64,000 bases of DNA from positions 248,001-312,000 of the forward strand of contig NZ_JAERJD010000003.1 in NCBI RefSeq assembly GCF_018257795.1, in the 5' to 3' direction. A program made the translations under genes and the position numbers. The notes beneath the pieces were generated by a model. It had not been told where the DNA came from. It did no database searches and saw nothing but the letters and a program-made list of their open reading frames with translations. Shown here in pieces: positions 1 through 8,622 of this stretch; the first letter of the stretch is position 1, and each line of letters starts with the position of its first letter. The DNA is from Citrobacter sp. JGM124. GTDB taxonomy: Bacteria > Pseudomonadota > Gammaproteobacteria > Enterobacterales > Enterobacteriaceae.

Positions 1-1002
1 GAAATGAGCAATGGCTGTATCTGTTGTACATTACGTGAAGACTTACTGATTGAAATTAGTCGCCTGGCGAAAGAGGGGCGTTTTGACCAACTGGTCATTG
101 AGTCGACAGGGATTTCAGAACCCCTTCCGGTGGCTGAAACCTTCACTTTTGCCGATGATCAGGGAGAGAGCCTCTCGACGATTGCTCGACTGGATACCAT
201 GGTCACTGTGGTCGATGCGTTCAATTTCCTTAAGGATTATGAGTCTGATGCCAGCCTGCGATCCCGTGGTGAGTCACTTGGCGAGGGGGATGATCGCAGC
301 GTTGTCGACCTGCTGATTGAACAGATTGAGTTTTGTGACGTCATCGTACTCAATAAAATTGACTTAATGGATGCGTCACAAATCAGCCGACTGATGGCTA
401 TTCTTCAGGCACTGAATCCTCGGGCGAATATTCACCCCTCGCATTTTGGACAGGTTCCCCTGGAACAAATATTAGATACTGGACTGTTTGATTTTGAACG
501 GGCAGCACAGGCACCGGGCTGGCTTAAAGAGTTACGCGGTGAACATCAGCCAGAGACCGAAGAGTACGGTATTGCCAGTTTTGTCTTCCGGGCTCGTCGC
601 CCTTTTCATCCTCAGCGATTCTCCACTGCGCTGGAAAAAAACCTGCGTAATGTGCTGCGTTCAAAGGGCTATTTTTGGTTAGCCAGTCGTCCAGAATATG
701 CCGGTAGCTGGTCCCAGGCTGGGGGTGTGGCCCGCCAGGGGTATGGGGGAATATGGTGGGCGAGTGTGCCAAGAGATCGCTGGCCAACTGATGCTGAATC
801 CCTGCAACTGATCCAGGAAAATTGGCTGGATGGGGTGGGGGATGCCCGGCAGGAATTGGTGTTTATCGGCATTGATATGGATGAGCAGCAGCTACGGGCA
901 CAGTTAACGGATGCCTTGCTAACGGATTCAGAAATGAGCGCAGGGCTGGGGGGCTGGCTTGCTCTGCCGGACCCGTTTGAGACCTGGTTTGATGATGAAT
1001 AA
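1..1002 (+). CDS. CobW/P47K-family metal-chaperone GTPase, 3' part
   Basis: The reading frame is open from the first base of the window, so the start lies outside and the N-terminal Walker A loop is missing. The visible part begins almost at the GCICC motif followed by TLREDL, the cysteine metal-binding site typical of the CobW/YjiA/ZigA group of GTPases that deliver zinc or other metals to proteins. Next come ESTGISEPLPVAETF (switch region) and VLNKIDLM, the NKxD guanine-specificity motif at about residue 116 of the visible part. The C-terminal half (about 190 to 332) has the CobW C-terminal domain pattern. About 334 codons are visible, and the family is usually near 330 to 420. The metal is not readable from sequence. 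No gene downstream appears cotranscribed with it. Confidence 0.85.
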   Translation, partial: EMSNGCICCTLREDLLIEISRLAKEGRFDQLVIESTGISEPLPVAETFTFADDQGESLSTIARLDTMVTVVDAFNFLKDYESDASLRSRGESLGEGDDRSVVDLLIEQIEFCDVIVLNKIDLMDASQISRLMAILQALNPRANIHPSHFGQVPLEQILDTGLFDFERAAQAPGWLKELRGEHQPETEEYGIASFVFRARRPFHPQRFSTALEKNLRNVLRSKGYFWLASRPEYAGSWSQAGGVARQGYGGIWWASVPRDRWPTDAESLQLIQENWLDGVGDARQELVFIGIDMDEQQLRAQLTDALLTDSEMSAGLGGWLALPDPFETWFDDE

Positions 1003-1270
1003 TCCCCTTTGTGTTTGATAAACAAGGAGTAAATATCCTGGTAAAAAGTATCCGGGGTTATAAACAGCATGATCTAAACATAAGGATGTTTATTATTCTG
1101 GCATCTGTTGATGTGAATAAAAACAGGAAAGAATAATAACAGTAATCTATTTAGGATTATTTTTAATGTGATGTTATATCATGATAAATAATGATTTGTA
1201 GTACAACTTTCACCAAGATTCATCCTAAAACCAGTTATGTTTAGGCCTTATTACTTGATTTTTTAGTATT

Positions 1271-1299
1271 AAAAAAAACCTCCCCTATATAAGGGGAGG
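1271..1299 (-). terminator. Intrinsic terminator, minus strand
   Basis: Perfect 8-bp stem CCTCCCCT (1279-1286) / AGGGGAGG (1292-1299) with loop ATATA. On the minus strand it is followed by eight T residues (the A-run at 1271-1278). It lies about 760 bp past the end of the nearest minus-strand gene, so it may terminate an unannotated transcript. Confidence 0.7.
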
Positions 1300-2021
1300 A
1301 AAATTCGTTACAAGAAAAATCCGATGTGAATGTTACTAAAAACAGCACAAATAAAGATGATCTTAATCAATTTTTATCAGATTTTGGCTGTTTCAATCTA
1401 AAGTTGTGTAATCTTTGGTCATCATATGTATATGTTGCTGTTTATGGAATAAGCACCTGATTTAAATTTAATTTATTATTCATTAAGACTGTTCTTATTG
1501 ATTGTGCGTAATAAACTTACTTTTTTTTTGAGTGAAAAAAACCACATAATATTAAATTGAATAAGTGGAATAATATTTCAGCAGGATGATATCAGGATTC
1601 TCCGCATGGTGATCAACCCTGGCGTCCGTAATAAAATGTGTCCCGGACATTGGCCGGGAATGCTGGGGTATAGCCGTATTAATAATATACGTCTTATACC
1701 ATTACGTTGGTGTCTTGCATATTATTTAATTAAATAACCTTCTTATTAATGTCTTTATTTATATTCATATCATCAATAAAAAATATTAATTTAACCTCAC
1801 GGTGAATATAACTGTTATTGGTGATCGGGTGCTTTTTAAGTATCTGTTTACCATGATGTTGAGCAGCAGTTAGTAACCTTTAACTTATTGTTTTATAAAT
1901 ATTTAATTTATTTTGTATTTCTTGCTGTATTTTATAGCTAGATTATTAACTCATGAGATATTGAATTCAGGGGTTCCAATAATCATCCATAAGGTATTTA
2001 CTGGGGAGCGGTATAACCATT

Positions 2022-2050
2022 AACAAGGCGGGAAAAGGCCCCACCTTGTT
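2022..2050 (-). terminator. Hairpin just after the esterase stop
   Basis: AACAAGG (2022-2028) pairs with CCTTGTT (2044-2050), with a partly paired GC-rich inner part. It sits 14 bp past the minus-strand esterase stop. The T-tract on the minus strand is poor (TTAAT), so this is a weak or bidirectional terminator. Confidence 0.4.
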
Positions 2051-2063
2051 TTAATTTCAGATG

Positions 2064-2981
2064 TTAGTCTTCCCGTGATCCAACCCTGCGCGCGACATCT
2101 TTTATCACTTCTTGTCCCGCAAGGCTGATGCCTGCCAGTTGAAAGAAACCATGAATAACACCTGACCAGCGTTGGTGTGTTACCGCAACATTCTGCTCAG
2201 ACAGACGCTGATATAAGACTTCCCCCTCATCCGCCAGGGGATCGTACTGGGCTGTAATGATGTGCACTAAAGGCAGACCAGTAAAATCTTCACGCCACAG
2301 CGGGCTTGCTTCTGGGTTGAGTACGTCAGTATCTATGAAATAGTGCTCATAACCGGTCAACAGAGCATCACGAGTAATAACGTAGTCTTCACCATACTGT
2401 GTATAGCTGGCAGACTGTGCGGTAGCATCCAGCATGGGATAAATAAGTACCAGTTGCCGTGGTTGCCAGCCGGCGCTGGCTTTAAGCCGCAAGGCTGTCA
2501 CCAAAGCCAGGTGTCCACCGGCACTGTCACCCGCAAGGCTAATTTTTTCGCGATTGATGCCCAGTTTATCAGCATGTTTCCAAACCAGACGGGCTCCCTT
2601 TTCCGCATCATCATGAGCGGCAGGATATCGATGCTCAGGTGCCAGTCGGTACTGCACTGCAATAACCCGACATTGACCATATTTAGCTAACTGACGTAAC
2701 TGATTATCATGGGTGGAAAATCCCCCACTGATAAAACATCCCCCGTGAAAATAGACCACCGCAGGAAGATGTGATGCCGCATTGAGTGGGGATACAATCC
2801 GCAGTCTCACACCATCCAGTTCAAGATCCTCTACCTTAACCTGGGGCTCTGTCTCACCGGCTAATACTGTGCTGCTGACATAACCACTACGGCGTTCTTC
2901 TATTGTCTGTGATCGCGCAGAGGGACGTCCATTCTCGATAAAGGTTTGAACTAACTCAGCGATCCCACTTTCCAGTGCCAT
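2064..2981 (-). CDS. Alpha/beta hydrolase, hormone-sensitive-lipase-type esterase
   Basis: 305-residue carboxylesterase of the HSL/GDXG group (Aes-like). Visible features are the oxyanion motif HGGCFISGG near residue 79, the nucleophile elbow GDSAGG near 151, the acid region YDPLADEGEVL near 246 and the catalytic histidine in HGFFQL near 277. No signal peptide is seen, so it is probably cytoplasmic and cleaves short-chain acyl esters. The start lies 28 bp after the stop of the upstream molybdoenzyme gene on the same strand, so the two are probably cotranscribed. The physiological substrate is unknown, and pairing with a sulfoxide/N-oxide reductase gives no clear clue. Confidence 0.85.
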   Translation of the reverse strand: MALESGIAELVQTFIENGRPSARSQTIEERRSGYVSSTVLAGETEPQVKVEDLELDGVRLRIVSPLNAASHLPAVVYFHGGCFISGGFSTHDNQLRQLAKYGQCRVIAVQYRLAPEHRYPAAHDDAEKGARLVWKHADKLGINREKISLAGDSAGGHLALVTALRLKASAGWQPRQLVLIYPMLDATAQSASYTQYGEDYVITRDALLTGYEHYFIDTDVLNPEASPLWREDFTGLPLVHIITAQYDPLADEGEVLYQRLSEQNVAVTHQRWSGVIHGFFQLAGISLAGQEVIKDVARRVGSRED

Positions 2982-3009
2982 TTTGTTCTCCGATTGAGCA
3001 GGTTATCTG

Positions 3010-5325
3010 TTAAATTTCAACAAACTCAGGTGGGTTAAATGCAGTAATAGGTGGTAATGCCCCATTCCACTGCTCAATCTCTACCCAACAACTCTGTGCA
3101 CTACAGCCTTGCCCCAGGCGTGAACTGCCCCGGTCTTCAGTTAATACATTCGGGTTGCCGTGCTTATCCAGCGATCCTGGTGTTGTTGGATCCAGAGGGT
3201 CGTACCAGGCACCTGTGGCAATTTGTACCACGCCAGGAATAATCTGTGAACTGATATGGACACCGGCCAGAATCGCGCCTCGCTGATTAAATACCCGGAC
3301 AATATCGCCTTCTGATATGCCGCGCACTTTGGCATCCTCAGGGTTCAGCCATAAAGGTTCGCGTCCGCGTATTTTGGTTTTTCTACTGACACTTCCCTGA
3401 TCATACTGACTGTGTAGACGAGTACGTGGCTGGCTGGAAAGCAGATGCAGTGGCCATTGCCGGGCTTGCTTCATCTGGAACTGGGCTTCTTCTTCATCCC
3501 AGAATGGGTATCCCGGGCACTCCCGATAACCAAACTTTGCTACTGTCTCGGAGTAGAGTTCTATCTTCCCTGAAGGTGTCGCAAGTGGGAAGCGTTCCGG
3601 TGAGTGGCGGAAATCAGAGAGAAAGATCTGCGGTTTTTGTGGGGCGGTGTACTCCAGTTTGCCTTGTTCCCAAAAACTGTCAAAAGAGGGTAGTGTGATA
3701 TTGTCTTGCTCTGCCCGCTCCCGTGATTGTTCATACATATGGGGCAACCACTCTTCGGCACTACGGCCTTCGCTGAACTGGGCTTCAAAGCCTAACTCCC
3801 GTGCTAATGCACAAAAAATAGCATAATCATCCCGAGATTCCGCTACCGGGGGGATCTGCCGACGCATGGCAATCATAAAGCCATCATGGCTGGCACTGCC
3901 AATATCATTACGTTCCAGGGACGTGGTCACCGGTAACACAATATCGGAAAATTTAGCCTGGGCCGTCCAGTACTGTTCATGAACCACGACAGTTTCTGGT
4001 CGTTGCCAGGCTTCAACCAGACGATTTAAATCCTGATGGTGATGGAAGGGATTCCCCCCAGCCCAATAGACCATACGGATATCCGGGTATCGCAAATGTT
4101 TGCCATCAAACTGATACGCTTCCCCAGGGTGTAGCAGCATGTCTGCTAACCGTGCCACGGGGATTTCCGTATTAATATTGTTCTGACCAACGGGTAAGCG
4201 AGGGCCCGAGAAAGCCACCCGCCCGGCACCCGCCAGGTTGGTACAGGCATAACCAAATGCCAGCCCCCCACCAGGGGTGCCTATTTGCCCCAGCAAGGCA
4301 GTGAGAGCGACAGTTGCCCAGTAGGTTTGCTCCCCTTGTCGTGCCCGCTGAATGGACCAGGAAATATTCACCATGCTGCGATTTTCAGACAGGGTTCGTG
4401 CCAGATCAATGATGGCCTGTTCTTCAAGGCCGGTTATTGCCCCAGCCCAGCGTGCTGTTTTAGCGTAGCCATCCGTTTCCCCCATCAGGTAAGCGCGGAA
4501 AGGCTCAAAACCGACAGTATGACTCTCAATAAAAGCGTTATCATGGCGTGATTCGGTGATTAACGTATGACACAGAGCCAGCAGTAGGGCTGTATCTGTA
4601 CCGGGTTTGATAGCCATCCACTGGGCACTGGGCACGGCACTGAGATCATTTTTAACGGGGCTAATATTAATAAACCGCACGCCTTTCTTCTCCAGGCGGT
4701 CTAGCCAATGCTGGAGCATATGATCATTTGCACCGCCACCATTGACCTGGGCATTACGTACTGGCAGTCCCCCGATGGCAACAAATACATCGCAGTGCTC
4801 TTCCAGAACGGACCAGTGGGTGTGCTGATGATGCAGTGGGCTTAATGGCCCAATAATATGGGGTAATACGCGTTCCCCCGCAGCACTGCTGTAGGTATTG
4901 GTGCTGGCGGTATAACCCCCAAAACCTCTCAGAAAACGGTGCAATTGGCTTTGTGCATGGTGAAAACGCCCGGCGCTGGCCCAGCCATAAGATCCACCGA
5001 AAATGGCCTCATTACCGCAGCGTTCCTGAACTGAACGCATTTCCCTGGCAATCAGGGTTATGGCCTGCTCCCAGCTGACTTCAACAAATGGCTCTTTTCC
5101 TCGTCCCTTCCGGGAGTCAGGCCCATGGGTTAAGTAACCCAGACGTACCGCCGGGCGACGGATACGGCTGTTGCCTGTCACAGCATCCGCCAGTGACTGA
5201 CCAATTTGAGATGGGTTTTTATCCCAGTCAACAGGTGATATCCCAGTGATTTCAGCATCCTGGGTGCTTACCCGATAGGTTCCCCAGTGCATTACCGCCA
5301 GTTGATGTTCCGTTTTCATGTTCAT
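3010..5325 (-). CDS. bisC: Molybdopterin S/N-oxide reductase, biotin sulfoxide reductase-like
   Basis: 771 residues, the length of BisC. It belongs to the DMSO-reductase family and uses bis-molybdopterin guanine dinucleotide. The segment GGSYGWASAGRFHHAQSQ near residue 110 is typical of the BisC/TorA group. The downstream NTYSSAAGE contains the serine expected to ligate molybdenum, although relatives usually read SSGAAE here. There is no twin-arginine signal peptide and no N-terminal Fe-S cysteine cluster, which fits a cytoplasmic enzyme such as BisC rather than periplasmic TorA. BisC reduces biotin sulfoxide and methionine sulfoxide. Two in-frame ATG codons occur (5325 and 5319); AGAG lies 7 bases before the second, so Met3 may be the true start. 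The esterase follows 28 bp downstream. Confidence 0.75.
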   Translation of the reverse strand: MNMKTEHQLAVMHWGTYRVSTQDAEITGISPVDWDKNPSQIGQSLADAVTGNSRIRRPAVRLGYLTHGPDSRKGRGKEPFVEVSWEQAITLIAREMRSVQERCGNEAIFGGSYGWASAGRFHHAQSQLHRFLRGFGGYTASTNTYSSAAGERVLPHIIGPLSPLHHQHTHWSVLEEHCDVFVAIGGLPVRNAQVNGGGANDHMLQHWLDRLEKKGVRFINISPVKNDLSAVPSAQWMAIKPGTDTALLLALCHTLITESRHDNAFIESHTVGFEPFRAYLMGETDGYAKTARWAGAITGLEEQAIIDLARTLSENRSMVNISWSIQRARQGEQTYWATVALTALLGQIGTPGGGLAFGYACTNLAGAGRVAFSGPRLPVGQNNINTEIPVARLADMLLHPGEAYQFDGKHLRYPDIRMVYWAGGNPFHHHQDLNRLVEAWQRPETVVVHEQYWTAQAKFSDIVLPVTTSLERNDIGSASHDGFMIAMRRQIPPVAESRDDYAIFCALARELGFEAQFSEGRSAEEWLPHMYEQSRERAEQDNITLPSFDSFWEQGKLEYTAPQKPQIFLSDFRHSPERFPLATPSGKIELYSETVAKFGYRECPGYPFWDEEEAQFQMKQARQWPLHLLSSQPRTRLHSQYDQGSVSRKTKIRGREPLWLNPEDAKVRGISEGDIVRVFNQRGAILAGVHISSQIIPGVVQIATGAWYDPLDPTTPGSLDKHGNPNVLTEDRGSSRLGQGCSAQSCWVEIEQWNGALPPITAFNPPEFVEI

Positions 5326-5772
5326 ACTCTATTTATTATCAGGAAGAGGACATCATAATCATGGCGGGATGAAAAGATAGTCGTCATTAATTTATGCCAT
5401 ATAGTGCGATGAGAGTGAAATATAGCGAATGATGTGGTCTTCATCTTTAACTCTGGTTTTTATTATCAGGTATGTGTTCACAGAGGCTGTTTATTTTTAT
5501 TTTATCTTGAATATACGATAATTTAAATAAAACTGTTGCTAATTTCAGAACGTATCAGCAACGTTGAAACGTGGGGGGGAATGGTACGGTAATATGAGAA
5601 TATGTTATAACTATAATCTATTTTTGTATATTTATCCAAGGCTATGTTTTTATATTTTAAGGCACAATAATAATAGGTGAATATCTGCGTGTAATATAAA
5701 GCGTATAATTTAAGTCAGCCACTATGGGGCTGACTCATCAAGGGTTACTCACTATTTACCAATAAAGAGACG
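5326..5772. other. AT-rich intergenic region
   Basis: 447 bp between the bisC-like start and the mtnB stop. It must hold the bisC promoter. Apart from the mtnB terminator hairpin I see no gene or clear site. Confidence 0.5.
5713..5735 (-). terminator. Probable mtnB terminator
   Basis: 8-bp perfect stem AGTCAGCC (5713-5720) / GGCTGACT (5728-5735), 38 bp past the mtnB stop. On the minus strand it is followed by TTAAATTATA, a weak T-rich tail. Confidence 0.5.
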
Positions 5773-6384
5773 TCAGTCGCGCTCGTAAAGACGACGCTGC
5801 ATTTCACATTCAAACAGGAATTCAAGGCCTTCAAGGTGACGGCGTGCGTCATTGACATCTTTGCCCCAGCAGGTGAGACCGTGGCCACGCAGCAAAAAAC
5901 CATACTTTAGTGGGTGATGTTGAGCATAGTGTTCAATATGCTTTGCCAGAGCATCAATATCTTGTGTATTTTCAAAAATAGCTATTTTGACGCAGTCCAG
6001 ATGGGTGGTTTGTCCTGCCAGAGATTTCTGCATTTCATAACCCTGGATATTCAGAACATCACCTTTTTCGAGGCGGGATAATACCGTGGCATTTACCGTA
6101 TGAACGTGGAGTACCACATTGGCCTCAGGAAATAAGCGATAAACTAAAGTATGAAGCCCCGTTTCTGCAGAGGGTTTACGCCCGGAAGGTGCCAGATTGG
6201 TGGCTATATCCACTTGCAGGAATGCTTCGGTTGTCAGGGCTCCTTTATCACGGCCAGACTCACTGAGCCAGCACCACTCTTTATCCTGGCGAACGGACAT
6301 ATTTCCACCTGTCGCTGGCGCCCAGCCTTTGGCACCAATCCAATGACAGGCTGTGACTAATTGCACCAGTCTTTCTTGCCACAT
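5773..6384 (-). CDS. mtnB: Methylthioribulose-1-phosphate dehydratase
   Basis: Zinc-dependent class II aldolase-fold enzyme of the methionine salvage pathway. It dehydrates 5-methylthioribulose-1-phosphate to the 2,3-diketo compound. TGGNMS near residue 25, HVHTVNA near 94 and LRGHGLTCWG near 166 supply the substrate loop and zinc histidines. The start at 6384 (MWQERL) is chosen because AAGGA lies about 9 bases upstream; a longer frame from 6405 would place that Shine-Dalgarno inside the coding region. This gives 203 residues, close to the Klebsiella enzyme. The usual partners (mtnA, mtnK, mtnC, mtnD) are not adjacent, so the gene stands alone here. A lone class II aldolase could act on another sugar phosphate, but the similarity favours MtnB. 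Confidence 0.85.
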   Translation of the reverse strand: MWQERLVQLVTACHWIGAKGWAPATGGNMSVRQDKEWCWLSESGRDKGALTTEAFLQVDIATNLAPSGRKPSAETGLHTLVYRLFPEANVVLHVHTVNATVLSRLEKGDVLNIQGYEMQKSLAGQTTHLDCVKIAIFENTQDIDALAKHIEHYAQHHPLKYGFLLRGHGLTCWGKDVNDARRHLEGLEFLFECEMQRRLYERD

Positions 6385-6423
6385 AACGATTTTTCCTTTA
6401 GTCACTTAAAACAGCAGCCCTTG

Positions 6424-6714
6424 TCAGTGTCGGTGCTGCCAGTCGATGTTTTTATGATGATAGCGAAATTGTAAGCCGGGTTCCGCCAAAATATTGCTGT
6501 TTTCATCAGCTAAAGCCATTGTCGTGTTTTCACCCTGATAACGACTGAGTTTTTCAGTATGAGGATACTTTTTTAGCCGGGCAGTTAAATACGGCGATAA
6601 GATATTTTTTACTCAATATTCATCATTACCATCATCTGAAGAGAGACTGGCCGTAGAGAAACTATCTGTGCCAGCGTGGATGAATGAAGGCTGACCTGTG
6701 GCAGTGTCATGCAT
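6424..6714 (-). pseudogene. Possible decayed coding sequence upstream of mtnB
   Basis: On the minus strand two short open stretches follow one another in different frames. One runs from an ATG at 6714 for about 33 codons. The other (about 60 codons) ends at 6424 and contains LADENSNILAEPGLQFRYHH. The composition looks more protein-like than the surrounding AT-rich DNA. I do not recognise the product, and chance is possible. Confidence 0.25.
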
Positions 6715-7292
6715 AGAACATTTTCCCCATTAAGTTTTTATTTATTCAACAAAATTTATGTGATGTCGTTATTTTGATTATATGTGCTGTTTTTTTTAAT
6801 CAATAAGCGTCTTTTTTTCAAATGATTCCCAATGACTGGCTAAGGATTCTTAAAGGATGAATGATGTTACGACATTGTGTTATTTGTGATTGCTATATAA
6901 ATTAGCCAGTTATGTTGTTTTCGTCATTAAATTCATTAGGAATTTTATTAGATGTTTTTGTTTTTCAGGTTTACAGATTGATGTTGTCACAACGGTTAAC
7001 AATGCATAGTATGAGTTACAGAGAAGAGCAGCAGCGACCAGGCTGAAAACTGGAAAGCATAAACAAAATCTTCATCATCATATTTAATGAGCTGCTAATT
7101 TATTCGGCTTTAAATAGCAGCTATCCACTCAAAATAATTCGGTGTATTAATTTGTTTTTGTGATTTTTATTACGTCATGAAGGAGGGGCGAGAATACGTG
7201 TACCATGTTTTAAATATCGAAATTAATAACCGATATATCATGATGTGACAACATCAATAATGGAAATACGTTATCAACTCAGGAATGAAAAT

Positions 7293-7877
7293 ATGAAAAA
7301 AATTATATTAGCAACGGCAATTACCACGGCATTTCTTTCTGCAAATGCGATGGCCAACGTTAATGCTTCCGCCACGGCTAGCTGGGATGCCAGTGCCACC
7401 AAAGACACAACAAGTAGCCTGGTCGTTACTCCGCTGAAATCACTGAACTTCCAGTATGCTGAAGGAATTAAGGCGTTTAATACCCAGAAAGGTGCGTTTG
7501 ATATCACGATTCAGGGGCAATCAGGCGCGACAGATTTTGAGCTTACTTCTCAGATTGTCAGTAACACACTCAGCCGTACTACCGACACATCAACCCTGGA
7601 TGTTGGTGTTAAATGGAACGGTGAAGCACTCAGCACCACAACCCCCGTAACAATGATTAATACCAAATCCGGCAGCCAGGTTTCCGCTGGTTTAGATGCC
7701 CTGGCTGTCGCCAGTGCCTATGCAGGCTCTGACCGTGTCAGCACTCAGGGAAGCTTCGATTTCTCCATTGATTCTGCCAGTGATGGCACCAACAAAGTGG
7801 CGTTCAGTGACCTGGATGATGGCGTCTGGAGTGGCGATGTCCGGGTGCAGTTTACCGCGGTATGGACCACCAGCTGA
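7293..7877 (+). CDS. ecpA: E. coli common pilus (Mat/ECP) major subunit
   Basis: 194-residue major pilin of the alpha-type chaperone-usher fimbria ECP. It closely follows E. coli EcpA through KDTTSSLVVTPLKSL, FQYAEGIKAFNTQKGAFD and the C-terminal GVWSGDVRVQFTAVWT. Residues 1-21 form a Sec signal peptide (MKKIILAT...ANAMA). The start at 7293 is chosen for AGGAA at 7281-7285 and for this signal peptide; the frame extends 16 codons further upstream without support. The product is exported, polymerised by the usher EcpC and mediates adhesion and biofilm formation. It is first in the operon and is followed by a strong hairpin before ecpB. Confidence 0.93.
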   Translation: MKKIILATAITTAFLSANAMANVNASATASWDASATKDTTSSLVVTPLKSLNFQYAEGIKAFNTQKGAFDITIQGQSGATDFELTSQIVSNTLSRTTDTSTLDVGVKWNGEALSTTTPVTMINTKSGSQVSAGLDALAVASAYAGSDRVSTQGSFDFSIDSASDGTNKVAFSDLDDGVWSGDVRVQFTAVWTTS

Positions 7878-7898
7878 TCGCTCGGTAGCCGTGTCATA

Positions 7899-7922
7899 TA
7901 AAGGAGGCTTCGGTCTCCTTTA
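7899..7922 (+). promoter_or_regulatory. UUCG-tetraloop hairpin between ecpA and ecpB
   Basis: TAAAGGAG (7899-7906) pairs with CTCCTTTA (7915-7922), continuing inward through G-U and C-G to a TTCG tetraloop, about 10 bp in all. No T-tract follows, so it is more likely a 3'-end stabiliser or partial attenuator that raises major-subunit mRNA over the downstream genes. Confidence 0.65.
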
Positions 7923-7936
7923 GATAAGGATATGCT

Positions 7937-8614
7937 ATGAAATTCAAACTATTACTATCAATGCTGCCATTACTGGCATGGCCGTTCACATCACAAGCAA
8001 TTAACGTCGGCGAGGTGACATCAATGATGCCGCCCGATGCCTTAAGTCTGGCAAAAGAGATCAGTAATCCGACTGATACCGCCCGATTCGTGAGTGTCCA
8101 TGTGGAGAGAATCTCTTCTCCTATGGCTGATGGTGTTGTTATTCCGATGGAATCCCGTGATGAATTACTTTCCACACCAGCCAGTATTATTTTGCCTGGT
8201 GATTCAAAAGAGTACTTCCGTTTTTTTTATAAAGGAAAGGGGGATCACAAAGAGCGCTATTACCGTCTGTCATGGACAGATGAACCGGTGACGGAGTTTT
8301 CTGCCATTAACAAGAAAAAAGAAGGACAGGCAACGACTTCCGCGATCATCAGTACCATTCTGGTTGTTGCCCCACGTGATGAGACATTCGATTTTAAACA
8401 TCAAGGGGATACAGTAACAAACACGGGTAATGCATCATTTCGCGTTATTTCATATGGCCCCTGTAAAGATAAATCAAAAGAACAAGGTCAGGGCTGCCGG
8501 GAACGCTATTACCTGATGCCAGGCAATCATGTCCGAATTAAGCATACGGACCTGGCAGATAAAAAAACACGCATCGGGATCTGGCACGGTGAGCAATATA
8601 TTAATGTGAACTGA
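7937..8614 (+). CDS. ecpB: ECP fimbrial chaperone
   Basis: 225-residue periplasmic chaperone of the alpha-fimbrial type, close in length to E. coli EcpB (222). It has a signal peptide at residues 1-21 (MKFKLLLSMLPLLAWPFTSQA). An immunoglobulin-like PapD-type fold is indicated by the N-terminal domain with YRLSWTDEP near 112 and the C-terminal domain with NTGNASFRV near 162. It should bind unfolded EcpA/EcpD subunits and hand them to EcpC. AAGGA lies just upstream of the ATG. Second gene of ecpABCDE. Confidence 0.88.
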   Translation: MKFKLLLSMLPLLAWPFTSQAINVGEVTSMMPPDALSLAKEISNPTDTARFVSVHVERISSPMADGVVIPMESRDELLSTPASIILPGDSKEYFRFFYKGKGDHKERYYRLSWTDEPVTEFSAINKKKEGQATTSAIISTILVVAPRDETFDFKHQGDTVTNTGNASFRVISYGPCKDKSKEQGQGCRERYYLMPGNHVRIKHTDLADKKTRIGIWHGEQYINVN

Positions 8615-8622
8615 GAATTATT

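Larger units (their letters stand above)
1003..2063. other. AT-rich intergenic region, no gene seen
   Basis: About 1.06 kb without a credible coding frame on either strand. It is strongly AT-rich and contains the minus-strand terminator hairpin at 1271-1299 and a second short hairpin (TCCCGG at 1641-1646 with CCGGGA at 1654-1659). I see no recognisable gene remnant. Confidence 0.6.
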
